Positions 24,801 through 39,300 of a DNA stretch of 64,000 nucleotides are shown in pieces; position 1 is the first letter of the stretch, and each line of letters opens with the position of its first letter. Location: contig NW_024753828.1 in assembly GCF_018991925.1 (NCBI RefSeq), positions 4,790,965 through 4,854,964 of the forward strand, given 5' to 3'. Made by a program: the position numbers and the translations under genes. A model generated the notes under the pieces. It worked only from the letters and a program-made list of their open reading frames with translations, made no database searches and was not told the origin of the DNA. This DNA comes from Homarus americanus. Its lineage: Eukaryota; Arthropoda; Malacostraca; Decapoda; Nephropidae.

Positions 24801-27800
24801 AAAAGGACTTAATTATTACAGAGGAAATATGAACTGACACACTCCGGTAGCATCTTCTTTACCAAAGTCCAGTGTAGCTCAGTGATACTAAGTTAACATA
24901 CTCATGCTGGTATCCTTATGAAAGAAAGAAGCTAAAGTTAATCTAACATACAGTATTATCTTTCAAGGAAGTTTTGTTAAAAAGTTTTGGAAACAAAGCA
25001 GATCATCTTACTTTGTTCGTACTGGTCTTGTCGACCCTCGGGGTAATGCTCTTGCTGCTCTGGGAAGTTACGACCTTGGTAGTCACGTTCTTTACGTCCT
25101 GAGCCAACACGCTCCTGAGGATATTTATTGTTCTCCTCCCTAGGAAAAAAATATTAATACAGTACGTATACATATGAGCAAGCACTCCTTATTTATTGTG
25201 AGGGTTCCAATCCTGAAAACTCTTATACAGTCGGTTCTCCTATAACGCCTGTCTTCGTAGCGTGATTTGGTTATACAGCGACGAAGGCATCCGGGAACAT
25301 ATTTTCTTTAACATGAAGCGATTTGGATATAACTCGAGTGAGAAAACGGTACCACAGTAATGTATGTCATTTGAGCAGGAATAAGCGGTTATGCAGTCAC
25401 CTCAGAGAAGCCTCACAACAACACGGGATGCTGCCCACCCATGCCACACCACCCCACAGTCTTTGTTTACCTTTCATATGTATTAGACGTGTAATTGCGG
25501 GCTGTACTTTACCTTAGTGTCAACTTTATTGCTTTTAATTACAATAAGTGGCAAGGGAGTGAAGCGTTCTGCTAATGGTGGTAGTGGAAGTGAAGTGAAA
25601 AGAAGAAAAGCTATAAATCTTAAACAAAAGCCAGATGTGATAAAGCAATATGAACAGAACGAAAGAACTCATGACATTATTCAAGCAATGGGACTTACCG
25701 AATCCATGTTACGCACTATTTGTGAAAATTTTGAAAAAATAAAGGCAAGTTGTAGTACAGCACTGCAACACAACTAAGTGCAAGTCACAGTGCCAGGGCA
25801 AGGCCCAAGATAATACCAGACTGAAAAACTTCTCAGTGTGTGTATAGAGAGCAAACAAAGATGTCATCTGGTACCAACTTTTTAACAATAAAATAAAAGG
25901 AATTTTTAACTTAAGAAGACCTGAAAACAAAGTATGAGCCTGAGAATATCCACCAATTTACTGTAAGGAGAGGGTGGTTTGTTGGCTTTAAAAACCATTT
26001 CAACTTGCACAATGTGAAGTTGAATGGAGAAGTTGCGGGCACAGATGAACTCACTGCTGCCAGCTTCCCTGGCATCCTCAAAACAGTGGTTTAGGAAAGG
26101 GGCTACACTCCTAATCAAATTTTTAACACAGATGAAGCAGGTCTGTACTGTAAGAGGATGCCTTCTAGGTCGTATATCTCTAAGGAAGAGGCAAAAAATC
26201 CAGGGTTCAAAGCAGCCAAGGATTGACTCTCTGTCAAGGTGGAAGCTAACGTGAGTGGCGATTACCAGCTAAAACCAGTTGTTGTGTACCACTCGGCTAG
26301 CCCTCACGCACTCAAAGGATACATACCCGGTAAGGGCTAACCTGGGGGGAAATTTTGGATCCAGCAAAAAAGGTTGGATGACTGGCCATTTTTTTCTGAC
26401 TACAGTATGTATTATTAAAATAAGCGCTGTCATTATAAAAGAACACACATAAACTAACATTAATATAACAACTTGTAAAGAAAATTTGTCAGTCATGTTG
26501 GTGTTCACAAACCTACCACACTACAATGCCATATTCTTCAAGAACATAAGAGAACTGACTGTCCAATACTATGTGAAAGTGTGATATGGATAACTAATTT
26601 TCTCATCAATATTGCTGTAGTTTGGAAAGACTGGAGACAACACTGTACAGCAGTTTGATTGTATGGCACAAAACACAATGTAACTTGAGTACTGTACCTG
26701 AAAGAAGCTGGTTGTAAGAGACGACCGGTGGGTGAGTCAACTTCCTGCCCAGGTTTGCCCGTGTCATCCGAGGTACCAACTCCAGAAGTTCCTAAAAAAG
26801 AAAAGAAACAAATATGGTCATGACTACACACTGTAATGTATTATTATCTTTACATTCACTGACTATTATTTTTACCTTTCTCTCACCACTGTATCTGTAC
26901 AGTGGGTCAAGATGTAGAGAAACATCAGTGAAGGGGAGATACAAGAGTGAACATGGTGTCAGGAGATTTTGGGGAAAGGAACGTCTGCTGATGGGTGATA
27001 AAGGATTGTGGAAAGCAACAGGGGTGAACCTGATTACCGGTACTTTTGGAGTTTTATTGCGGAAGGGAAGAACCAAAGTAGAATACTATTCTTGTTTTAT
27101 TGCTGCAAGAATGACTGATTGAAAACAAGTGATGGAAAAATGTGTGAGAATATTTAATAATTTCTGGCAACTTTATACTGTACAATACTGTACTATGTGA
27201 AGGGAAGGGAGCATCTAATTTCATGTTGGCTAAATTGTACAGTGACTTTGTTTCAATATACTGAATTGGTAGTGAAAGTAAGATTTTATACTGAAGAGAA
27301 CACAAAAAAGTTTAAACATAAACAGGCAGTCTCTGAGTTATGAACAGGTTACATTCCTGGTCCCTGTTCATAAGTCGATCAGTTCGTAAGTCAGAACAGT
27401 GTTAATTCCAAAGATTAGGTTAGGTTAAACACAACCCTACCCATACAAAACAACAATAATATAAATACCTGTAAAATCTGTCAATAAAATTATGCTAAAC
27501 ATTATAAAGTAATGTAAAAAGTAAAATTTCAATTACAGGATTTTGTGAAGAATATACAGTACAGTATTGGGATCCCATTCTTAAGTTCAGGTGTTTGTAA
27601 CTCAAGGACTGTCTGTACTGGCATTATTGTATTGTACAGTACTAATATTAAGTAAGAGCATCAGCACTCACTTGTAAAGGTCAATAATCAGATACAGTTA
27701 GTCAATCCTCAACAGGTGAACCTATCATACAGTTAACACTCCAGGAGATACAGTTAGTCAATCCTCAACAGGTGAACCTATCATACAGTTAACACTCCAG

Positions 27801-30800
27801 GAGATACAGTTAGTCAATCCTCAACAGGTGAACCTATCATACAGTTAACACTCCAGCAGATACAGTTAGTCAATCCTCAACAGGTGAACCTATCATACAG
27901 TTAACACTCCAGCAGATACAGTTAGTCAATCCTCAACAGGTGAACCTATCATACAGTTAACACTCCAAGAGATACAGTTAGTCAATCCTCAACAGGTGAA
28001 CCTATCATACAGTTAACACTCCAAGAGATACAGTTAGTCAATCCTCAACAGGTGAACCTATCATACAGTTAACACTCCAAGAGATACAGTTAGTCAATCC
28101 TCAACAGGTGAACCTATCATACAGTTAACACTCCAGGAGATACAGTTAGTCAATCCTCAACAGTTTAAACCTTTCATACAGTGAGAAGAAAAATACAATA
28201 CTCACCCTTCATCTTCTCCCACAGATTCTTTTTCTGCAATGAAACAAAAATAAGTTAAGTATAATTCAAACTGACAAGACAAATTATGGCAACGCTTCAC
28301 ACACCCAGAATACAGAGTGCGACAATTGAGTGGACACCGCACTCACCTGCTGTTCCATGGGTCGGTGGTTCGATCCCCAGGCATTCCTGGTTCACTCAGC
28401 TCTAACTGAGTACCTAATTTTACAGTTTGGGGAACTGAATGCAGTCGAGTGCAATGCCGGCCATGCTGCCTCCTTGTATACCAAAGGCTTAGTAAACAGT
28501 GTGTTGTATCCAGACTGTCCCTAACGGGCAATCATGACTTTGGGCCCCACTTCCACTTTTTCATCCGACAAAAATTGACTTAAATGTCTGTCTTACACTA
28601 ATTAAAACAAATTTGTCACAAGTTGACAAATATCACTGACCCTTGAACAAAGTATCTGACAATTCATTTTCCTCTCCCATTTTTGTTGGGTGGATCAACA
28701 GGCAGGGAAACCTTCAACAACATGGGGAGTTGTGCAAGTCAAGAAAAGAAACTCAAAAAAATAAAAAATAAACTGCCTAGACAATAAGCAGAAATGCCCA
28801 CACATACTTGATCTAATCCTCATCTTGGACAGCAAGTTTACAGTGAGTCTTTAATATCTAAGATGATCCAAAATACTTCAAAACCGGTGACTGTGCAGCA
28901 CACCAAGCAGAGCACAGTAGTGGGGCCCATTCATGCCATCACCATCACACATAATATGACTCCAACAATCATGATCCAATATAATTTTTTTCATTCTATT
29001 TTACATAATTCTAACATTGGAAATGCTCAATAATTTTAAACTTTATATATCCTTAATGTTTTAAAAAGTTCACATACTGTATAAATAAACATTACTCTTT
29101 TAAGTTTTCACATGTATACTTTTTAATGTCTTACAAGTAAATTTTAAATTTCAATATGTGACAAATGTGTACGAGCCCCCAATGCTGCGTCCACCTGGCC
29201 ACCACACACTTAAAATTAAAAATGTTAATAACATGGAAATGATTAATTGTCTCCTGTATATATAAACATTAAACACACCACCTTACCCTACCTAATTTTT
29301 CTGCAACAGCCAGGCAGACCCTGAGTCACCTTCACCATGTGTAACACTTTCACTGTTACCTTTAAATGTTTCATTCCTCCACAGTGAAGATCCAATGACT
29401 TCTTCTCACTCATGTCCGCAAAGCAAAGCTGTAAGTAATGAACAGTAACTGATTAAAAACTTGATGAAAAAAATATTACTGACCAAATTATGCCTACCAG
29501 AGTTTATTTTTTCTCTGAAAGAACTTGTATGAAATATGTGGCACAACTACATGAAGTAAGTTATCACTTGATTGTTCTGTAATAGTGTTCAGTCACTCGG
29601 ACCTTTTATTATACTCAGTAGCTGTCACTTGTTATAACAATAACATTATACTCAACAGCTGTCACTTGTTATAACAATAACATTATACTCAACAGCTGTC
29701 ACTTGTTATAACAATAACATTATACTCAGCAGCTGTCAATAGTTATAACACTAACATTATACTCAGCAGCTGTCACTTGTTATAGCAATAACATTATACT
29801 CAGTAGCTGTCACTTGTTATGACACTAACATTATACTCAGCAGCTGTCACTTTTTATGACACTAACATTATACTCAGTAGCTGCCACTTGTTATAACACT
29901 AACATTGCACTCATTAGCTGCCACTTGCTATAACACAACACTATTCTACAAAGTAATCTTGTATCATAACTTGTATTCGTCTCCAAGTGTCTTGTGGCAA
30001 CTTTCATTCTTTTCACTTTCCATCACATTTATTGCACCAAGAGTAAAACATTGATCTTTGCCTGGACACTGACTGTACTGTACAGTACTGTACTACAACA
30101 TGATCTGCTTCATGCAACGATGGTCTTACCTCACAATAGTATCCCATCTTTCCTCCCTGGTCTTTGAGGATTTTTACCGTCACGAAAGAACCGTATTCTT
30201 CGGCTTGAAAAGAATAAGTTTGTAAGAAATCACGACCACCTACGGTAAACGTGTTGATTCTAGTCATTTTTTTGTGTGTCAATATATTGTACTTGTCAAT
30301 GTGAACCTCAGCTAAACTCATCAATAAGGATTACCTTCCAAATATACTGTACTGTACATTGGTCCCTCGGTTAACGAGCACAATCCGTTCCAGCAGGTTG
30401 TTCGTTAACCGAAACCATTGTTTCAATGGGTTTTTGGGTAATTCGTTCCAGCTCACCGAAAATTGCCTAAATTCAACAAAAAAGGTAGAAAAGTTCACTT
30501 ACTTTGAGGTGTGTATGTAGAAGGCTCCTGGATGATGATGATGATGATGATGATGGGAATTATAATGGGGGTGGAGGAGATAAGAGAAGAGAAGGCATTG
30601 GGGTGGAAGAGAAGTTACCCCATGGTGCCATTTCACCCATAAAATTTTAGTACTCTTGGTGTGATTCAAGATTATTTTCTTTAAATCAACACTGCACTGC
30701 ATTATATATTGTCAATATGTAAAATAAATTTAAAAATGACCAATAATTTGCTTGCAAACACAGAAAAAAGCATTTAGTTGAAGAGAGTCTCAAGCAAGAT

Positions 30801-33800
30801 GTTACCTCCACTGAAAAGACAGAGACTGGCGCCTGTTTGGTGTGTTGCCAGGCTGGATGGCGCGCATGAAACTAGTTTCCTTACCTTCAATTATGTTCAA
30901 TAATTGTTAAATTGACTAAAAATTTAATATTAAACTTTTAAAATTATTGAATAGTAAAAACATCTTGATATTTACTAAAATACTAAGGAATTTAAGCCCT
31001 AAAACCAATTACTGTATTGGCGGACTAAAACTACAGCTGGTGGACCGCCAAATGCAAGCAAAAACATGTTGAGGTGGCTCGTAAAAAACTTGTTAATCGA
31101 GGGATTGCTCGTTAACCGAAGTTAAGAATCTTATGGAAGGTAAATCGTTAACCGAAATTTCGTTAACCGAGGCGCTCGTTAACCGAGGGATCACTGTACA
31201 GTGTTGTACTGTAAATGTGAACCTCAACTAAACTCATCAATAAGGATTATCTTCCTAATATACTCAACTAAACTCATCAATAAGGATTATCTTCCTAATA
31301 TACTGTACAGTGTTGTACTGTAAATGTGAACCTCAACTAAACTCATCAATAAGGATTATCTTCCTAATATACTGTACAGTGTTGTACTGTAAATGTGAAC
31401 CTCAACTAAACTCACCAATAAGGATTATCTTCCTAATATACTGTACAGTGTTGTACTGTAAATGTGAACCTCAACTAAACTCATCAATAAGGATTATCTT
31501 CCTAATATACTGTACAGTGTTGTACTGTAAATGTGAACCTCAACTAAACTCATCAATAAGGATTATCTTCCTAATATACTGTACAGTGTTGTACTGTAAA
31601 TGTGAACCTCAGCTAAACTCATCAATAAGGATTATCTTCCTCAATATACTGTACAGTGTTGTACTGTAAAATGTGAACCCTAACTAAACTCATCAATAAG
31701 GATTATCTTCCTAATATACTGTACAGTGTTGTACTGTAAATGTGAACCTCAACTAAACTCATCAATAAGGATTATCTTCCTAATATACTGTACAGTGTTG
31801 TACTGTAAATGTGAACCTCAGCTAAACTCATCAATAAGGATTATCTTCCTAATATACTGTACAGTGTTGTACTATAAATGTGAACCTCAACTAAACTCAC
31901 CAATAAGGATTATCTTCCTAATATACTGTACAGTGTTGTACTATAAATGTGAACCTCAACTAAACTCACCAATAAGGATTATCTTCCTAATATACTGTAC
32001 AGTGTTGTACTGTAAATGTGAACCTCAACTAAACTCATCAATAAGGATTATCTTCCTAATATACTGTACAGTGTTGTACTGTAAATGTGAACCTCAACTA
32101 AACTCATCAATAAGGATTATCTTCCTAATATACTGTACAGTGTTGTATCTTCTAATATACTGTACAGTGTTGTACTGTAAATGTGAACCTCAACTAAGCT
32201 CATCAATAAGGATTATCTTCCTAATATACTGTACAGTGTTGTACTGTAAATGTGAACCTCAGCTAAACTCACCAATAAGGATTATCTTCCTAATATACTG
32301 TACAGTGTTGTACTGTAAATGTGAACCTCAACTAAACTCATCAATAAGGATTATCTTCCTAATATACTGTACAGTGTTGTACTGTAAATGTGAACCTCAA
32401 CTAAACTCATCAATAAGGATTATCTTCCTAATATACTGTACAGTGTTGTACTGTAAATGTGAACCTCAACTAAACTCATCAATAAGGATTATCTTCCTAA
32501 TATACTGTACAGTGTTGTACTGTAAATGTGAACCTCAACTAAACTCATCAATAAGGATTATCTTCCTAATATACTGTACAGTGTTGTACTGTAAATGTGA
32601 ACCTCAACTAAACTCATCAATAAGGATTACCTTCCTAATATACTGTACAGTGTTGTACTGTAAATGTGAACCTCAACTAAACTCATCAATAAGGATTATC
32701 TTCCTAATATACTGTACAGTGTTGTACTGTAAATGTGAACCTCAACTAAACTCATCAATAAGGATTGTCCTCCTAATATACTGTACAGTGTTGTACTGTA
32801 AATGTGAACCTCAACTAAACTCATCAATAAGGATTATCTTCCTAATATACTGTACAGTGTTGTACTATAAATGTGAACCTCAACTAAACTCATCAATAAG
32901 GATTATCTTCCTAATATACTGTACAGTGTTGTACTGTAAATGTGAACCTCAACTAAACTCATCAATAAGGATTATCTTCCTAATATACTGTACAGTGTTG
33001 TACTGTAAATGTGAACCTCAACTAAACTCATCAATAAGGATTATCTTCCTAATATACTGTACAGTGTTGTACTATAAATGTGAACCTCAACTAAACTCAT
33101 CAATAAGGATTATCTTCCTAATATACTGTACAGTGTTGTACTGTAAATGTGAACCTCAACTAAACTCATCAATAAGGATTATCTTCCTAATATACTGTAC
33201 AGTGTTGTACTATAAATGTGAACCTCAACTAAACTCATCAATAAGGATTATCTTTCTAATATACTTTGTACAGTGTTGTTACTGTAAATGTGAACCTCAA
33301 CTAAACTCATCAGCCAAGTTATCAGCTACTAATATACTGGCAGTGTTGTACTGTAAATGTGAACCTCCAACTAAACTCACCAATAAGATGTCTTCTAATA
33401 CTGTACAGTGTTGTACTGTAAATGTGAACCTCAACTAAACTCATCAATAGGGATTATCTTCCTAATATACTGTACAGTGTTGTGCTGTAAATGTGAACCT
33501 CAATAAACTCATCAATAGGATTATCTTCTAATATACTGTACAGTGTTGTACTGTAAATGTGAACCTCAACTAAACTCATCAATAAGGATTATCTTCTAAT
33601 ATACTGTACAGTGTTGTACTGTAAATGTGAACCTCAACTAAACTCATCAATAAGTTATCTTCCTAATATACATGCAGTGTTGGCACTGTAAATGTGAACT
33701 CAATAAACTCATCAGCCAAGGATTATCTTCCTAATATACTGTACAGTGTTGTACTGTAAATGTGTGAACCTCAACTAAACTCATCAATAAGGATTATCTT

Positions 33801-36299
33801 CTAATATACTGTACAGTGTTGTACTATAAATGTGAACCTCAACTAAACTCATCAATAAGGATTATCTTCCTAATATACTGTACAGTGTTGTACTGTAAAT
33901 GTGAACCTCAACTAAACTCATCAATAAGGATTATCTTCCTAATATACTGTACAGTGTTGTACTATAAATGTGAACCTCAACTAAACTCATCAATAAGGAT
34001 TATCTTCCTAATATACTGTACAGTGTTGTACTGTAAATGTGAACCTCAACTAAACTCATCAATAAGGATTATCTTCCTAATATACTGTACAGTGTTGTAC
34101 TGTAAATGTGAACCTCAACTAAACTCATCAATAAGGATTATCTTCCTAATATACTGTACAGTGTTGTACTGTAAATGTGAACCTCAGCTAAACTCATCAA
34201 TAAGGATTATCTTCCTAATATACTGTACAGTGTTGTACTGTAAATGTGAACCTCAACTAAGCTTCATCAATAAGGATTATCTTCCTAATATGCTGTACAG
34301 TGTTGTACTGTAAATGTGAACCTCAGCCTAAACTCATCATGGGATTATCTTCCTATTATGCCAGCCACCAGTGTTGTACTGTAAATGCTGAACCTCAGCT
34401 AAACTCATCAATAGAGTTATCTTCCTAATATACTGTACAGTGTTGTACTGTAAATGTGAACCTCAACTAAACTCATCAGCCAAGTTATCTTCTAATAATA
34501 TACTGTACAGTGTTTGTACGCTGTAAATGTGAACTCAGCCTTCGCTTCCATCAATAGGATTATCTTCTAATATACTGCATGCAGTGTTGTACTGTAAATG
34601 TGAACCTCCAGCTAAACTCATCAATAAGGATTATCTTCCTAATATGCTGTACAGTGGCCTGGCAATGTGAACCTCAACTAAAACTCATCAATAAGGATTA
34701 TCTTCCTAATATACTGTACAGTGTTGTACTGTAAATGTGAACCTCAACTAAACTCATCAATAAGGATTATCTTCCTAATATACTGTACAGTGTTGTACTG
34801 TAAATGTGAACCTCAACTAAACTCATCAATAAGGATTATCTTCCTAATATACTGTACAGTGTTGTACTGTAAATGTGAACCTCAACTAAACTCATCAATA
34901 AGGATTGTCCTCCTCATAAGACAGGTCCTCATGGATATTATGTGCACTGCACTTGTTTGTATTCTATTAATGATTCTACACAGACAAACATGTGACTCCC
35001 AGAGAAAGAAAAGTCTAATATGAGAATCAGTGAACAACCGATAAAGGCATGCAAGTATAAGGCTGGCCAGCTGTTAATATCTTAAATGATAAAACAACTG
35101 ATAAAGTATAAGGCTGGCCAGCTGTTAATATCTTAAATAAATTATTTATCATAACCAGATTGGTGTATGTGTGGGTATTAATGGCAGTTATCATGACCAG
35201 TTCAATGGGGAAGGATTGTTTTTGAACAAGAGACATAACTCACCTAATCTCCTATTTTCATCAGCAATGTACACACTCTCTTCATCATCATTGTACTCCA
35301 AAGTGTCGCTCCACTTAGTCATTTCTTTAACGTTAAAATCTCCATCTTGCCTGTGCCTCTTGTTCTCCCGGTCAAGTCCTTCAGGTGCGTCACGCTTAAA
35401 TCCTGCTGAAGGTCTTTTTCTTATATTCCCTAACACTGTATAATACCAAGGAAGGTAATGGTTGTGTGGGCAGAAAATGGATATTAAAAACCAACTTCAC
35501 ATCTGTCAGCAGGTTAAAGTATTTCTGGTGAGCGATTTTCTTTAGGTTTTGTGTTTGTCAGTACTGAACTATGTGGTAACAATAAGTGCCTCAACCACCA
35601 TAACATTACTGCAACCAGACCTAGAAACATTGTTTACTTTTATAGTTAAGCTTTAACATACACACATCTTTAACAGTCATCAATCAGCCATAAAAATACA
35701 TTACGTACACCTTTTTCATAAACATATTTTAGCAGAATAAACTTTAATATGTAAACTTCAGCTAGTTAGATGTCTGCGAATGTTCTTAAAGATATTCTGT
35801 ATATCAATAACTGGTTAAGTATAAAATAATATTCTTCCATTTTAATAAATGTCTTAAAGATAATTTAAACCTTCCAGTGAGAACCTTGATTATTGTGTGT
35901 TATGTTTCTTTACCATACTACATTATAATCATTGAAATACTGTACACAGAGGTACATAAAATAATGGTATATTTACACATGAAACATGCACTGTACTTAT
36001 ATGTATCACACCAGTACATTAAACAATTAACAGTGAGTTGTACACAATATTTCAATAATGTTAACCACAATTTTCTTATTAAACTGGGAAGTTTGTTCAC
36101 TGGAAAACACAAAATAAAGTAATCCATTACAGCATTACCAAATACTGTATTGTCTTCTGAATATTTATATTATTTGTGACAGATGATTCAGCTTAATAAA
36201 TACATTGTGAAAATGTGTCCAACTCAGTATAGTTGTGTACTGTATTCATATATTGTAATACAGTACTGTATACTACTGTAGTCCAATAAGGATTATTAT

Positions 36300-36336
<37 letters not shown>

Positions 36337-39300
36337 TACTCCTGCACACATTCACAAACATATAAACAACTACTATACATATATCACCTCTGTCAGTGCT
36401 GCCATCTCTTGGTGGTTGTGTGCCCCAAGGAGTGTTGTTAGCAGCCATCCCTGGGACCGGGTATTCTCCCATCAACGAATTCTGTTGAAACCCACGATTT
36501 CTTTGTTGTGGTCCTTTGCCCGTATTAGCTGTGAGCATCAGTGATATATTGATAGTTCTACGAGACCACTTTAACGCACCAAACACCACATAATAATTTA
36601 TCACCGGCCGTTCTAACAACTGCCGCCACATTACACTGCCTTTTAGTGCTGTCAATCATGATCACAATGTTCCACAGCTTCAGGTTCTCCTTAAAGGTAA
36701 ATGTGGAGACTTTTAAGTCAAGTTTAATAATGATAATTACCATTTAATGATATACAGTAGTAATGAGTTTCATAACAAATTTAATAAATGACATGACAAA
36801 CTGAAACTGTAAAATGTATCAAACTCTCTCTTTCACAGGAGGATACTTACCTGTTAACCCATCCTCTGTACCTGCTTATGGCCACACTATCCTGCCACCA
36901 ACCTATCCCCTGTACCTCCTTATGGCCACACTATCCTGCCACCACCCTATCCCCTGTACCTGCTTATGGGCACACTATCCTGCCACCAACCTATCCCCTG
37001 TACCTGCTTATGGCCACACTATCCTGCCACCACCCTATCCCCTGCACCTGCCTATGGGCCACACACCATCCTGCCACCACCCTATCCCTGCACCTGCCTA
37101 TGGCCACACTATCCTGCCACCAACCTACCCCCTGTACCTCCTTGTGGCCACACTATCCTGCCACCACCCTATCCCCTGTACCTGCTTATGGGCACACTAT
37201 CCTGCCACCAACCTATCCCCTACACCTGCTTATGGCCACACTATCCTGCCACCACCCTATCCCCTGCACCTGCCTATGGCCACACTATACGAGAAGTAAA
37301 CATAAAGTATATCTGATTGTTTCCTTCACTCACCTCACTCGTAAGTCTCTTGTGACACTTACTCAATCACCTTCAAAGATTGACACACACACACTTATAT
37401 GAATAAAACAATAAACAAAACGTACCATTTTCTCTATTATAGTTGTTCCTTCGCTGGTTCATCATTGGGTGTAGTTTGACAGGTTCCATGTTGGCACCCG
37501 TTGCCCCGAGAGGCATGTTGGCACCCGTTGCCCCAGGAGGCATGTTGGCACCCCTACCCCTAGAGTACATGTTGGCACCCCTACCCCCAGAATGCATGTT
37601 GGCACCTCTACCTCCAGAGTTCATGTTGGCACCTCTACCTCCAGAGTTCATGTTGGCACCTCTACCCCCAGAGTGCATGTTGGCACCTCTACCCCCAGAG
37701 TTCATGTTGGCACCTCTACCCCCAGAGTTCATGTTGGCACCTCTACCCCCAGAGTGCATGTTGGCACCCCTACCCCCAGAGTTCATGTTGGAACCCCTAC
37801 CCCCAGAGTTCATGTTGGAACCCCTACCCCCAGAGTGCATGTTGGCACCTCTACCCCCAGAGTGCATGTTGGCACCCCTGCCTCCAGAGTGTATATTGGC
37901 ACCCCTTCTTCCAGAGTGCATGTTGGCACCCCTTCCCCTGGAAAATGTGTTGGCACCCTTCCCCCTGGAGTGCATGCTGGCACCTGTACCCCCAGAGTAC
38001 GTGTTGGCACCTGCACCACCAGAATTGTCCCCCCAACCGGGGAATTCTGACCCAGGATTTAGGTCAAATCCAATGTCTTTCTTTTGTTGCTGTCTGTTGT
38101 GCCTGTTGACTGAACATTAAATGTACATTAGTTTTAAACAACCAACATCAACTATAAATACAGAACAGTATGGTACTGTTGACTGATCATTTATCATTCC
38201 ACTCACAGGAACATGTCAGGCAGGTGTGCATGTACATGTGTACAGTCAGCCAAAGATCCAGCGACCCAACTGGGTTTCGTACTGGCAATCTTACGTGGCA
38301 ATACTTGGTAAAGTAAGGCTGTATGTAATGGTGATTGTGATTGGTGGATTTATTTTCGGCTGTATCACTGTCAGGATAAATGTTAAACAAACCAAAGGTA
38401 ACATTTTTACAATAATAAACTATTCATCATTATTTTAGATCATGAGAAGTTTCCAAATGTTTGTATATTTGCTTAAATAATGAAGAAAATTTGATGTGAG
38501 AATCTTGTGGCAGCTGTGGTTGTGGCTGAGTTGCCAATTTATTAATATGATTTTCTTCATTTGTGTCACTCCTGACTTGCCTCTCTGCTTCATGGATGTA
38601 GACAACAGTGACAGTTAGCAACATCATCAGCTGTAATAAGATGGTACAGGACAAAGCAGGCCATCCTGCATGCATGTCCTCAGTGTAATAATCTTGATAT
38701 AAAAAACATTGCTCAATGATTGGTCTGTATATTACCATTACAACACTTGTTCCAAATGACCAGATTGTACTAATAAGCCTCATTTGTTTCAGTACATCTC
38801 AAATGGAAAATTCAGTAAATTAGTTCACTCACCTTTATAATTTTCATTGTTTAAATTTATCTAACTCCTTAGGTTGACCAAAAATCCATTAAAACTTTGT
38901 ACTATTATTGAAGTGAATATAAGAGAAAACTGAGCTGCATATTTACCAATGAAACCTCCAGAGGGCAAACCCAGATAAACCCTGGGCAGTAACCCTTAAA
39001 ATCTTAAATGATGGTCATCATCAGTGGAAGTAAACTGATGGATTGGCAAACCATACCTACAGCTAACTTCCACAGATGATGGATGCCATCCATAGACGAA
39101 AACAAATGAGTCTTACTTTTATTAGGTTGTTGTTGTTGTTGTTGTGGTTGTTGTTGTTTGTTGCCACCATTGAGATTCTTTAAGCTGCCCAAGTTTGAGA
39201 GCAGAGTTCCTACACCACGATGGAGGGGCGCTGCTTGTTGATTATCTAGAAGAAAAAATAATTACTGTATTACAATTAATACCTGTAATGATTAACTGAC

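Noticed and set aside
31726..33438. 570-codon plus-strand open frame of CKCEPQLNSSIRIIF-type repeats
   Set aside because: Product of a 69-bp tandem array (period divisible by 3). It is antisense to the intron of a well-supported gene and has no independent signals.
36814..37402. Three overlapping Pro/Cys/His-rich plus-strand frames
   Set aside because: 44-bp minisatellite; the period is not divisible by 3, which explains the similar peptide in all three frames.
37443..38120. Plus-strand frames (LAPLPPECM repeats) opposite exon 5
   Set aside because: Shadow of the coding repeat; the minus-strand frame alone is splice-bounded and in phase with the gene.
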